A stretch of DNA of 64,000 bases from Caballeronia sordidicola (lineage in GTDB: Bacteria > Pseudomonadota > Gammaproteobacteria > Burkholderiales > Burkholderiaceae): NCBI RefSeq assembly GCF_000729995.1, contig NZ_JNFG01000010.1, positions 124,001-188,000 of the forward strand. Reading direction: 5' to 3'. The notes beneath the pieces were generated by a model. The model made no database searches. It saw only the letters and a program-made list of their open reading frames with translations, and was not told the DNA's origin. Both the position numbers and the translations under genes were made by a program. Shown here piece by piece: positions 15,567-24,637 of the stretch (position 1 is the first letter of the stretch; every line of letters starts with the position of its first letter).

Positions 15567-18104
15567 ATGGCTTTAGGAGACGCTTCCGTTGCCGAGGCAG
15601 GGCCAATGCTGCACAAGGCCTTTGATCTCTTGCTCGAGCCCGAGTCTCATCCCGCGGCCGGTGTCATTCGTATCGACGAAAATCTGTTTGCGGTCGGGCG
15701 GTTTGAAGCGCCTTTCGCCGCTTATGAAGCCGGCGCCGTTGCGCAGTTGTCGCGGCGTCACGCACGGATCTTCATCGAGAACGGCGCAGCGTACGCGGCC
15801 GACCTCGGCAGCAAGAACGGCACGACGGTGAACGGCGCATTGCTGCGCGAGAAGCCCATGCGGCTTCAAAGCGGCGACGTCATAGGCTTTGGCGGAAAGC
15901 TCGCCTTCCGGGTGCGGATGGAACCGCGCGCCGTAGTGCGGACATACGCAGCGCAGCCAGTGCATGTGACGCTTACTCCGGAGCGTGGCGACCTCGGATT
16001 GCACGTGGTCGAACTCACGGAGTTTCCGTTCCTCGTCAGCAAGGCGGACGAGACGTTCGCGCAATACAGCGACCGCTATCCTCATCAGGTTAACTACGTG
16101 TCACGACGGCACGCGCATATTTTCATGAAGGCGGGTGTGCCGTTCGTCGAGGATCTCGGCAGCACGAACGGCACATTCGTAGACGGAAAACGGCTGGGCG
16201 AAACCGCTGTGCCGCTGCAAGATGGTGCAGCGCTCGCGTTCGGCGGCAACCACTTCGCGTATATCGTGGGCCTGCGGCGGGAAGCGGAACCGGATGGTGC
16301 CACGAATACGACCACGACCACTAGCGCCGCTACGACGGCGGCCACAACCGGTCCGGCGGCTCAGGGCACGCCGGAGGATCCGGACAAGACGACCTTCATC
16401 GCGACCGCGCACTCTTTCCTGGATATTTTTTGTGTCGACCAGGGTCAACCATCTGACGATGAAATCAACCGCGAGACCTTGCCCGACGAACGTATCCCGG
16501 TACGCCGCCGCTCACGCAGCAAGGCCGTACGCTTTGTCTCCGACCTGGGCGTGGCTTTCGGCGGCGGTCGGCCGATGGGGCGCCGGGTGCTCTTGTTCGG
16601 CCTGGCATTCGTCGCAGCAATGATAGCGATCGGCAGCACGCTTTATTTCAGCGGCAAGGACGAGCGGAACCTCAAGAGCATGGTCGATCACGGTGATTAT
16701 CGCCCTGCCGTGACGGTTGCGAATGCGTACCTGGACAAGCATCCAAACGATCCCCAAGCGACAGTCCTGGGGACGGAAGCGCTTCTCAAGGGTTATTTGC
16801 CGGACTGGCTCGACCAGCTGAAGGGCAGGGATTTCGACGCCGCGCGCTCAGATGTCTCGCAGATGGCGACGCTGGCCGCGACCAACGCCGATGCGCGCGC
16901 GCTCGTCGGCGAAATTGGGTGGATTGGACGGCTTGAAACGTTCATGGCAAGCCGCGAGAAGGCGGATGGTCATATACGCATCTACGCCGACGAGAACCGC
17001 ATGAGCGAGCTGCTGACGCAATGGGAGAGCGACCCGAGCGGTCATCAACGGCGGCTGGACCGGATCGCTTCGACGGTGCCTGCGTTCAGGGATCTGTACG
17101 CCGTTGCGCTCAGTCATCTGCGCAAGCTCGAGAGCGATGACTCGGTCTATCTGGCGGCTATCGAGCGTCTCAAGGCGAGTATCGACAAAGCGTTGGCGCC
17201 GGGAGGCGACCCTGATGCGCTAAGCGGCGAGATAGCTGATTACGCCGACAAATACCCGCGCCTGGCAGGCCTCGATCGCGTGCAGGATGACCTCCGGAAA
17301 TACCTCGCGCTCGGGCACGCGATGCAGTCGCGTCAACTCGGTCCGTTGATCGACGCGATGCAGAAAGCGCGCTTTGCTACGCCACCGTTTCAGGCGCAGT
17401 GGCGCCAGCTCGACGCGAACGGCCTGCCAACGCCAGATGTCGTACAGCGATATACGGCGGTGTCGGATGCATGGCGCAATGGGCAGACAGAAGCCGCCAT
17501 GGCGGGGCTCCGATCAATGGCAAATGGACCCTGGGCCGACGCCGTCAGCGCTGAGCTAACGCATAAGCAGGCGGTGGCCAGCCAATTCGCGGACCTGCAA
17601 AAGTCGCGCGGCGCGCAGGGCTATGACGATCGCGTGCTGTCGTTTTCTGAATCACTCGATCCGGTTGCGGACGCCTGGTTCGTCAACGCGATCCAGCCGG
17701 ATCTCAGTGCGCTCAGGCAGAAGGCGCTGGCGCGGGCAGATGATTGGCTTAGCAAGGCGCAGACGGCGTGGACGCAATATAAGACGAACGGGGCGATCGG
17801 CGGTGACCAGCGGCTTGAGACGGGCCTGTCCGAGAGCTTCAAAAAGCAGGCGAAGCTGCTCACCGATGCGTGGTCAAGCGCGCAACGCGCCGCGCAGCTT
17901 CTTCGCCAGTTGAAGGCGGATCGCAGTGCGCTAGCGGACAAACTTCTCGCCGAGATAAACGCGGAAGTCGATTTGCAGCGGCGCTCGCTGGTTCAGTTGA
18001 GTCCGGTGCTGGACCCTGGGCTTCTGAGCGCCAAGCTGGCGCTGATCGGTGGGGATAAACTCGCCAGCAAGGGAGGCAACGGTGAAGAACGACGCGCACC
18101 CTAA
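15567..18104 (+). CDS. Double-FHA-domain membrane protein
   Basis: About 845 residues from MALGDASV (15567; ATG 15606 also possible). Two forkhead-associated domains lie at about 35-120 and 145-235, each with the phosphothreonine-binding signature: GRF...SRRHARI...DLGSKNGT, and SRRHAHI...DLGSTNGT. A Thr-rich linker contains DKTTFI, the kind of site phosphorylated in FHA partner proteins. One membrane helix (about 341-361) is followed by some 480 mostly helical residues outside the cytoplasm. FHA proteins bind phosphothreonine made by Ser/Thr kinases, and the locus supplies a kinase and a PP2C phosphatase. By analogy with Fha in type VI secretion it probably gates exporter assembly. It lies 228 bp after the efflux gene and overlaps the HlyD gene. 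Confidence 0.88.
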   Translation: MALGDASVAEAGPMLHKAFDLLLEPESHPAAGVIRIDENLFAVGRFEAPFAAYEAGAVAQLSRRHARIFIENGAAYAADLGSKNGTTVNGALLREKPMRLQSGDVIGFGGKLAFRVRMEPRAVVRTYAAQPVHVTLTPERGDLGLHVVELTEFPFLVSKADETFAQYSDRYPHQVNYVSRRHAHIFMKAGVPFVEDLGSTNGTFVDGKRLGETAVPLQDGAALAFGGNHFAYIVGLRREAEPDGATNTTTTTSAATTAATTGPAAQGTPEDPDKTTFIATAHSFLDIFCVDQGQPSDDEINRETLPDERIPVRRRSRSKAVRFVSDLGVAFGGGRPMGRRVLLFGLAFVAAMIAIGSTLYFSGKDERNLKSMVDHGDYRPAVTVANAYLDKHPNDPQATVLGTEALLKGYLPDWLDQLKGRDFDAARSDVSQMATLAATNADARALVGEIGWIGRLETFMASREKADGHIRIYADENRMSELLTQWESDPSGHQRRLDRIASTVPAFRDLYAVALSHLRKLESDDSVYLAAIERLKASIDKALAPGGDPDALSGEIADYADKYPRLAGLDRVQDDLRKYLALGHAMQSRQLGPLIDAMQKARFATPPFQAQWRQLDANGLPTPDVVQRYTAVSDAWRNGQTEAAMAGLRSMANGPWADAVSAELTHKQAVASQFADLQKSRGAQGYDDRVLSFSESLDPVADAWFVNAIQPDLSALRQKALARADDWLSKAQTAWTQYKTNGAIGGDQRLETGLSESFKKQAKLLTDAWSSAQRAAQLLRQLKADRSALADKLLAEINAEVDLQRRSLVQLSPVLDPGLLSAKLALIGGDKLASKGGNGEERRAP

Positions 18105-19455
18105 ATCCTTTGCCGAATCGCTCGGCGACCATAGCGTGGAGGGTCTCTCCATTCTTGTGGCGGAGCCGGCGCGGTTGACCCAGACACTAATCTATACGAT
18201 GGTTGCGCTGGTTGTGAGCGCGCTCGTGTGGTCGTTTGTCGGTCGGGCGGACGTGATCGTCACGGCGCAGGGCACCCTCTCTCCCGAGTCCGAAGTACGG
18301 CGGTTCTACGCACCTATCGACGGCGAACTGGCCGATGTCTATATCGCCGAGGGGCAGCCGGTTTCGAAAGATGATGTGGTTGCACGGCTCAACGCACGGG
18401 GCGCGATCGAAGCTGCCACCAACGCGCTGCAAGCCCAATTAAAACTCGATGACGCCGAGCGTGACTGGAAAGAATTCCCCGAGAAAAAGCTGCTGATGGA
18501 GCGCAGGGCGGCGGCGCTGAAAGACCAGATGGAAGTGGAAGAGCATCAGCACCAGACACGTGTGACCGAAGGGACGACCAAGCTCGCTGAGGGACAGAAA
18601 GCCCAAGTCGATGAGGCTCGCACCGAGCTGGATAGCGCCCGCCGCACGCGTGACGCGGCGAAGCTGGAGCTGGATCGCTACGCCCGGCTGCTGGCGTTGC
18701 CGGGCGGCGGCGGGGTGTCGGAGATCCAGGTGGAGAGCAAGCGCAACGCTTATATGGAAGCGGATAACGCGACCCGGATCGCGCAATCAAAACTCACGGA
18801 ACTCGATTTCCGCCTTAGCCACGAATACTCACAGGCCAAGGCGCAACTTGAAACCAGCGGCCAGGAAGCGACCAGCCTGAAGCTGCAATACGAGTCGGCC
18901 ATGCGGGAGATCGCCAGCGCGGGCGACAAGCTGCGGCTGCAATTGCAAACCGCGCGACTCGTCGCCGAAGCGGCGGACCGTATCCGCTTCGAGAATATCG
19001 ATAAGGATAACTTCCTGCTGATCCTCGCGCCGGTGTCGGGCGTCATCACGGACGTCACCTCGACGCAGCCCGGCGACAAGATCCAGGCCAACACGCCGCT
19101 AGGGGGCATTGCACCCAAGGACGCGCGGCCTGTGCTGAAGATCGAGATAGCCGAACATGACCGCGCCTTCCTGCGCGAGGGTCAGGCGGTCAAGCTGAAG
19201 TTCAATGCGTTTCCGTATCAGCGCTACGGGGTGGTCGACGGCACGCTCGAGTTCATCTCTCCGGCGACGAAACCGTCGCCGGAGACAAAACAGCCGGTCT
19301 ATGAAGGACGCGTGACGCTCGCCCGCGACTATTACCAGGTGGCGGATACGCGCTACCCGCTGCGCTACGGCATGACGGCGACCGCGGAGATCGTGGTACG
19401 TGAGCGGCGTCTGATCGATCTTGGTCTTGACCCGTTCCGGCAGGTGGCGGGCTGA
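18082..19455 (+). CDS. HlyD-family membrane fusion (periplasmic adaptor) protein
   Basis: 457 residues from a GTG at 18082 that has a GGGAGG box six bases upstream. The start lies inside the end of the FHA gene, giving a 23-bp overlap. A cytoplasmic N-terminal stretch of about 30 residues and one membrane helix (IYTMVALVVSALVWSFVG) precede a lipoyl/barrel-sandwich half (APIDGELADVYIAEGQPV), a long coiled coil (about 110-300), and the returning half-domain (ILAPVSGVITDVTSTQPGDKI). This is the layout of type I secretion adaptors that join an inner-membrane ABC transporter to a TolC-type duct. Confidence 0.92.
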   Translation: MKNDAHPKSFAESLGDHSVEGLSILVAEPARLTQTLIYTMVALVVSALVWSFVGRADVIVTAQGTLSPESEVRRFYAPIDGELADVYIAEGQPVSKDDVVARLNARGAIEAATNALQAQLKLDDAERDWKEFPEKKLLMERRAAALKDQMEVEEHQHQTRVTEGTTKLAEGQKAQVDEARTELDSARRTRDAAKLELDRYARLLALPGGGGVSEIQVESKRNAYMEADNATRIAQSKLTELDFRLSHEYSQAKAQLETSGQEATSLKLQYESAMREIASAGDKLRLQLQTARLVAEAADRIRFENIDKDNFLLILAPVSGVITDVTSTQPGDKIQANTPLGGIAPKDARPVLKIEIAEHDRAFLREGQAVKLKFNAFPYQRYGVVDGTLEFISPATKPSPETKQPVYEGRVTLARDYYQVADTRYPLRYGMTATAEIVVRERRLIDLGLDPFRQVAG

Positions 19456-19507
19456 CGGTGGTGAACCCCATCGACTGCTTTTCATGTTTAAAAAAGGGGC
19501 ATAAGAA

Positions 19508-20260
19508 ATGACGGCGATTGTGCGAATAGACGATGAAGTCGTCGATGCCGATGAGTTCATCCGGGTGTTGAAACTGACCGGGCAATTCGAGGGACTCGTC
19601 GAGCAACTCGTGCGCGACAAGCTCACCGTGAGTGCGGCGAAGAAGCAGCGCGTCGAAGTGTCCGAGGGCGATATCCAGATGCGCGCCGATCAGTTCAGGC
19701 GCGTGCGCAGCCTGCACCGTGCCGCCGACATGAACCGATATCTCGATGCCCTCGGCGTGAACCTCGACGAGTTCGAGGCGTTCATCACGGACACGCTGTA
19801 TCAGGAGAAGATGCTCGAACAGATTGGCGGTGACGCCGACGTGGAGGCTTATTTCAAGCTGAATTCGCCACGTTTCGACAGCGTGGAGATCAGTCATATC
19901 GTGCTCGAAACACCGAGCCAGGCGAAGGAAATGATCTCTTACCTGCAGGACGATCCCGAGAGCTTTACGGAGATGGCGCGAGAACACTCGATTGCCGATA
20001 CCCGCGACCAGGGTGGCGTGCTTGGCAAGGTGTTGCGCGGGTCGCTTGCCGCCGAGATCGAAGCGAAAGTGTTCAACGCCGCTGCAGGCGATTTGCTCGG
20101 ACCGTTCCCCACGCCTGACGGTACCGCCTATGAAATCTTTGCGGTGACGGCGAAACGTCCGGCCATGCTGGACGCAGACGTCGCGTCCGAAATTCGCCGT
20201 TTGTTGCGCGAGCAATGGCTGCTGGCGCGGGCGCAAGAACACATTATCGAAGCGCGCTAG
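19508..20260 (+). CDS. Cytoplasmic parvulin-type peptidyl-prolyl isomerase
   Basis: 250 residues with a SurA-like N-terminal helical region (about 1-115) and a parvulin/rotamase domain (about 120-215) containing EISHIVLETPSQAKEMI, FTEMAREHSIADTRDQGGVLG and LGPFPTPDGTAYEIFAV. There is no signal peptide or membrane helix, so unlike PpiC-family chaperones of the envelope it should stay in the cytoplasm. It sits between the HlyD and ABC genes, 28 bp before the latter. A likely role is binding or isomerising peptide precursors, or the transporter itself, before export. Confidence 0.88.
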   Translation: MTAIVRIDDEVVDADEFIRVLKLTGQFEGLVEQLVRDKLTVSAAKKQRVEVSEGDIQMRADQFRRVRSLHRAADMNRYLDALGVNLDEFEAFITDTLYQEKMLEQIGGDADVEAYFKLNSPRFDSVEISHIVLETPSQAKEMISYLQDDPESFTEMAREHSIADTRDQGGVLGKVLRGSLAAEIEAKVFNAAAGDLLGPFPTPDGTAYEIFAVTAKRPAMLDADVASEIRRLLREQWLLARAQEHIIEAR

Positions 20261-20288
20261 GGCTTGGCGGACGACAGGAGGCGAGCAC

Positions 20289-23200
20289 ATGGACGTACCG
20301 CAGAAACTCGATTCCCTGGGCGCCTTCCTGGCGACCGTGGAGATACTGTCGCCGTTTACCCCGGAGGAAATCGAACGCCTCGCCGAACAGGCGGAGACGC
20401 GTTTTCATGCATTCGGCGAGACCGTTTGCAACGCGGGTGACGCGGCGGAGGGACTGTTCGTCATCAAGGCCGGTTCCGTGCGGATCTTCACTGAGGAAAA
20501 CGGCAAGGAAATCAGTATGGGCGTGCGCCGCGAACGGGAAGTGTTCGCGGACATTGCCATGTTGCGTGAGTACCGGCATGAATCGTCGGTGCGATCGTCG
20601 GGCAAGACCGAACTGCTGTTCATTCCACGCCGCGTGATCGAGCCAATCGTGGCGAATAATCCGGCGGCGCTCGCGTTTGTGACGAGCTATGTCGCGATCA
20701 GTTCGGCGGGTGGTTTTGTCGCCAAGCTCTTCGACCTGCGGGGCAAGATCGACAAGGCCGAGCTGGAGGCGTCGGTGCGCAGTGTCGGCGTGAAGCGGGT
20801 CGCCGCGGGCAAGGAGATCATCCATCAGGACGCGCGCGATGACCGGCGGCTATACGTGGTCCGGCAGGGCGAAGTACGGATCGTGCGCAAGGAGGGGGCG
20901 AGCGAATATCTGCTTGCCACCTTGAGAGCGGGCGAGGTGTTCGGCGAGAAGGCTTGCTTGCTGCGCCAGGAGCAGCAAGCAACGGCGATTGCGAACGTGG
21001 ATACACGTCTTCTGGTGGTGCCGGAAAAAACCGTGCACCTCGTGCTCGAGCGTAATCCAAAGCTGCGCGAAGTGCTGGATGACCGCATCCGTTTTATTGA
21101 GCGCGAGTTGCAGCGCCAGAAAAAACTGGAGGAGCGGCGCTCGTTGCCGGCCATGCTCGACCTGCACTCGAAACCGGAGTTCGGCGAGCGAGTGATCCGC
21201 CGCTTTGCGTGGGTTCAGCAGGCAGAGGAAATGGATTGCGGCGCGGCCAGTCTGGCGATGATCTGCAAGCACTACGAGATCCCCATGACACTCGGCAAGC
21301 TCCGCGAACTTGCCAATGTCACGACCCAGGGCGCGACGCTCGACAGTCTCGCGCGAGCAGGCGAGGTGTTGGGCTTTACCACGCGTGGCGTTCAATGCAC
21401 CTTTGAGTCGCTGCGCGGTTTCGATCTGCCGTTCATCGTCCATTGGGAGGGATACCACTACGTGGTGGTGTACGGCATCTCCGCGAACCAGGTTTGGGTG
21501 GCGGACCCCGCTGTCGGTTTTCGCAAGATGGACGTGGAGGAATTCGAGCGCGGCTGGAGCGGCACCTGCCTGCTGTTCGCGGCCCCGCCCGAACTCGGCC
21601 GAGCCGCTGCGGGACGCTCCCCATGGGTGCGATTCGTCGGCTACCTGAAGCCCTACAAGAAGATCCTGGCGCACCTCTTTCTCGCGACGTTCGTGATTCA
21701 GGTGCTGGGCGTCATTCCGCCGCTGATCATCCAGAATATTCTCGACGGGGTGATCGTTCACCAGAACGTCGGCCTGCTGCATCTGCTAATTGCCGGGCTG
21801 ATCATCTCTAACCTGTTCTCGCAATTGATGTCGACTATTCGCGCGTATCTCGCGAACTTCATGGTCCGCAACATGGACTTCGCGATGATGTCGCAGTTCT
21901 TCCGCCACACGCTGTCGCTGCCGTTCTCGTTCTTCGCCAAACGCAAGACCGGTGATATCTTCGCGCGCTTCCAGGAGAACCACACGATCCGCGCGTTCCT
22001 CACTGAGTCGACCGTGACGACGGCGCTCAACCTGCTGATGGTCTTCATCTACTTCACCATCATGTTTCTCTACAACGTGAAGATGACGCTGCTGTTGATC
22101 GGTTTCGTCATTCCGATCATGGCGCTCACCGCGATCGCCACGCCGAAGATCAAGAACTATGCACGCGAGGTTTTCTCCGCGTCGACCGAAGCAAAATCCT
22201 TCCTGATGGAAGCGCTGGGCGGCGTGGAAACCATCAAGGGAATGGGCATCGAGCGGACTGTGCGACTGAAATGGGAAAAGAAATACGCGAAGTCGCTGGA
22301 GGTGCAGTATCGCGCGCAGGCGTTCAATATTGCGGTGTCGCTGGGCAGCCAGGTGTTGAACACGGCGACCACGATCGCGATTCTCTGGGTCGGTGCAAAC
22401 ATGGTCCTCACGCACGAGATGACCATCGGCCAGTTGATCGCATTCAATGCGTTCATGGGGAGCGTGCTGACGCCGCTGATGGGGCTGATCGGCCTGTGGA
22501 GCCTTCTCAATGACGCGGGCGTGGCCATGGAACGGCTGGGCGATGTGCTCGACATGGAGCCGGAGCAAAAGCCGGAGGATTTGCCGTCGCGCATCATGCT
22601 GCCCGACCTGCAAGGCGAAATCAGCCTGAACAATGTGTATTTTCGCTATGGCGGCAACGACACGGAGTACGTGCTGGAGAACATCAGTTTCGAGATCAAG
22701 CCGGGCGAGCTGATCGCCATAGTGGGCCGCAGCGGCTCCGGCAAGACGACGCTTGCGAAGCTGCTGGTCGGCTTCTACACCCCGACCGAAGGGAAGATGG
22801 TGGTCGACGGTTACGACCTGAATGTGATCGATAAAACCGTGTACCGCGCGCAGATTGGCTATGTCATGCAGAGCAACCTGCTGTTCTCCGGGACGATCGC
22901 GGAAAACGTTGCGAGCGGTGACGAGGCGCCGGATCGCCGGCGCATTGAAGAGGCCGCGAAGATGGCCGATGCGCACGCGTTCATCAGCAAGATGCCGTTG
23001 GGCTATGAGCAGATCGTGGGTGAGCGCGGCGTGGGTTTGTCCGGTGGCCAGATCCAGCGGCTCTGCATTGCGCGCGCGCTTTATCACGACCCGCGCCTGC
23101 TGGTTTTCGACGAAGCGACCTCCGCGCTCGATACCCAATCGGAAAGCAATATCCTCGGCAATATGCAGGAGATCCTGAAGGGTCGCACGGCCGTGATCAT

Positions 23201-23348
23201 CGCCCACAGGCTCAGCACGATCATGCGTGCAGACAAGATCCTGGTGTTGTACGAAGGCGCGATCGTCGAACAGGGACGCCACGACGAACTCGTCGCGCGC
23301 AAAGGCATGTACTACCAACTCGTGCAAAAACAACTGAGCGCAGCATGA
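20289..23348 (+). CDS. C39-peptidase ABC exporter with two N-terminal cyclic-nucleotide-type domains
   Basis: 1019 residues, longer than ordinary bacteriocin exporters (about 700). Two cNMP-binding-fold domains (about 20-135 and 150-270) come first. The C39 peptidase (about 303-440) follows, with Cys317 (EMDCGAASLAM), His390 (EGYHYVVVYG) and Asp406 (VADPAVG). Then come a six-helix membrane domain (about 455-740) and an ATPase domain with Walker A VGRSGSGKTT (about 811), signature LSGGQ (about 916) and Walker B LLVFDEATSALD (about 937). It should cut leaders after GG and export the peptides. The first cNMP domain lacks the usual GE motif and the second has Gln where Arg normally binds phosphate, so nucleotide binding is doubtful. 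The start has AGGAGG upstream. It overlaps the next gene by four bases (ATGA). Confidence 0.95.
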   Translation: MDVPQKLDSLGAFLATVEILSPFTPEEIERLAEQAETRFHAFGETVCNAGDAAEGLFVIKAGSVRIFTEENGKEISMGVRREREVFADIAMLREYRHESSVRSSGKTELLFIPRRVIEPIVANNPAALAFVTSYVAISSAGGFVAKLFDLRGKIDKAELEASVRSVGVKRVAAGKEIIHQDARDDRRLYVVRQGEVRIVRKEGASEYLLATLRAGEVFGEKACLLRQEQQATAIANVDTRLLVVPEKTVHLVLERNPKLREVLDDRIRFIERELQRQKKLEERRSLPAMLDLHSKPEFGERVIRRFAWVQQAEEMDCGAASLAMICKHYEIPMTLGKLRELANVTTQGATLDSLARAGEVLGFTTRGVQCTFESLRGFDLPFIVHWEGYHYVVVYGISANQVWVADPAVGFRKMDVEEFERGWSGTCLLFAAPPELGRAAAGRSPWVRFVGYLKPYKKILAHLFLATFVIQVLGVIPPLIIQNILDGVIVHQNVGLLHLLIAGLIISNLFSQLMSTIRAYLANFMVRNMDFAMMSQFFRHTLSLPFSFFAKRKTGDIFARFQENHTIRAFLTESTVTTALNLLMVFIYFTIMFLYNVKMTLLLIGFVIPIMALTAIATPKIKNYAREVFSASTEAKSFLMEALGGVETIKGMGIERTVRLKWEKKYAKSLEVQYRAQAFNIAVSLGSQVLNTATTIAILWVGANMVLTHEMTIGQLIAFNAFMGSVLTPLMGLIGLWSLLNDAGVAMERLGDVLDMEPEQKPEDLPSRIMLPDLQGEISLNNVYFRYGGNDTEYVLENISFEIKPGELIAIVGRSGSGKTTLAKLLVGFYTPTEGKMVVDGYDLNVIDKTVYRAQIGYVMQSNLLFSGTIAENVASGDEAPDRRRIEEAAKMADAHAFISKMPLGYEQIVGERGVGLSGGQIQRLCIARALYHDPRLLVFDEATSALDTQSESNILGNMQEILKGRTAVIIAHRLSTIMRADKILVLYEGAIVEQGRHDELVARKGMYYQLVQKQLSAA

Positions 23349-24637
23349 AGATACTCGACGATATCGAAGACCTGCCCGCCAGCCCCGCGACCTCGTACGC
23401 TGCCTTGCTGGAGAAGATCGAAATTCTCCGCTCCACATTGCGCTGGTCGTCGCGCATGGAGCGCCCGGAGATCGAGAAGCTGCTGCGGCAGGCGAGCGTG
23501 CTGCGCGACGACGTGATGCAACTGTCGCACAGGGAGCGTTTTGTACAGGCGGCGGTCGCGGAGCCGCGGCGTTTGCCCGGATCGGCGCGCGAGCGCCGCG
23601 AGGCTTTGCTCGCACGAAGCTTCATATTTGAAGGCACTTTCGGCGATAACCCCAAACTGCTGGAGGCGTTGGAGATTGCTGAAAAGGCGGCGCCAACCGA
23701 TCTTCCGGTGCTGGTGGACGGGGAGAGCGGAACGGGCAAGGAACTGATGGCGAAGGTCATTCACGCGAACGGGGCGCGTGCGGACAGGCCGTATATATCC
23801 GTGAATTGCGGCGCGATTCCGGACAACCTGCTGGAGTCCGAACTATTTGGTCATAAGAAAGGCGCCTTCACTGGGGCATCGAATGATCGGAAGGGAAAGT
23901 TCGAGAGCGCTCATACAGGTACTATTTTTTTAGATGAAATCGGTGAATTGCCGCTTGCGGGACAGGTCAAGCTCCTGCGCGTGCTTGAGGCCCATGAGAT
24001 CCAGCGCGTGGGATCGGATGAACCCATTGCCGTTGATACGCGCATTGTGGCGGCAACGAATCGCAATCTGCGGCGCATGAGCGAGGAGGGGCGCTTTCGC
24101 GAGGACCTGTTCTATCGGCTTAGTGTGATCCACCTGACCTTGCCACCGTTGCGCGAGCGACGTGACGAGATTGCGCTGCTGCTGGCTTATTTCGGCGACG
24201 AAGCCGCAGCGACGCTCAAGCGCCAGCCGGTGAAGATGACGCTCAGGCTGCGCGAGTTTCTGCGGACCTACGACTATCCGGGCAACATCCGCGAGTTGCG
24301 CAACCTGGTCTACCGGATCGTCTGCCTGGCGCCGGAAACGGCCGATATCGAGCATCTTCCCGTCGATATCCGTCCCGGTAATTCAACCTCTGCAGTGAGC
24401 GGTTTGGCCGCAAGCGCGGTTTCACTCAGCGATGCGAAGCGCACGGCCAGCGATGAAGCGGAGCGCGCTTTTCTCGAGCGCGGCCTGCACGAAGTTGGCG
24501 GCACGGTCGCGGAATTGGCGCGGCGCTTCGAGATGAATCGCTCGCATGTGCAAATGCTGCTGAAGAAACACGGGCTGCATTCAAAGGATTTTCGCAATCA
24601 CGCGGCTTCCGCTGTGCAGAAAGACAAGGACCACTAG
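23345..24637 (+). CDS. Sigma-54-dependent transcriptional activator (AAA+ enhancer-binding protein)
   Basis: 430 residues. The AAA+ domain (about 95-330) has Walker A GESGTGKE, the sigma-54 contact loop GAFTGA (ELFGHKKGAFTGASN), Walker B IFLDEIGELP and the R-finger region REDLFYRLSVI. A Fis-type helix-turn-helix closes the protein (TVAELARRFEMNRSHVQMLL). The N-terminal 95 residues contain no receiver, GAF or PAS domain that I recognise, so regulation may be by phosphorylation or by a partner protein. It is the last gene of the exporter operon, coupled by ATGA to the ABC gene and convergent with the PP2C gene. It is the likely activator of the four sigma-54 promoters of this locus, including its own. 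Confidence 0.94.
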   Translation: MKILDDIEDLPASPATSYAALLEKIEILRSTLRWSSRMERPEIEKLLRQASVLRDDVMQLSHRERFVQAAVAEPRRLPGSARERREALLARSFIFEGTFGDNPKLLEALEIAEKAAPTDLPVLVDGESGTGKELMAKVIHANGARADRPYISVNCGAIPDNLLESELFGHKKGAFTGASNDRKGKFESAHTGTIFLDEIGELPLAGQVKLLRVLEAHEIQRVGSDEPIAVDTRIVAATNRNLRRMSEEGRFREDLFYRLSVIHLTLPPLRERRDEIALLLAYFGDEAAATLKRQPVKMTLRLREFLRTYDYPGNIRELRNLVYRIVCLAPETADIEHLPVDIRPGNSTSAVSGLAASAVSLSDAKRTASDEAERAFLERGLHEVGGTVAELARRFEMNRSHVQMLLKKHGLHSKDFRNHAASAVQKDKDH

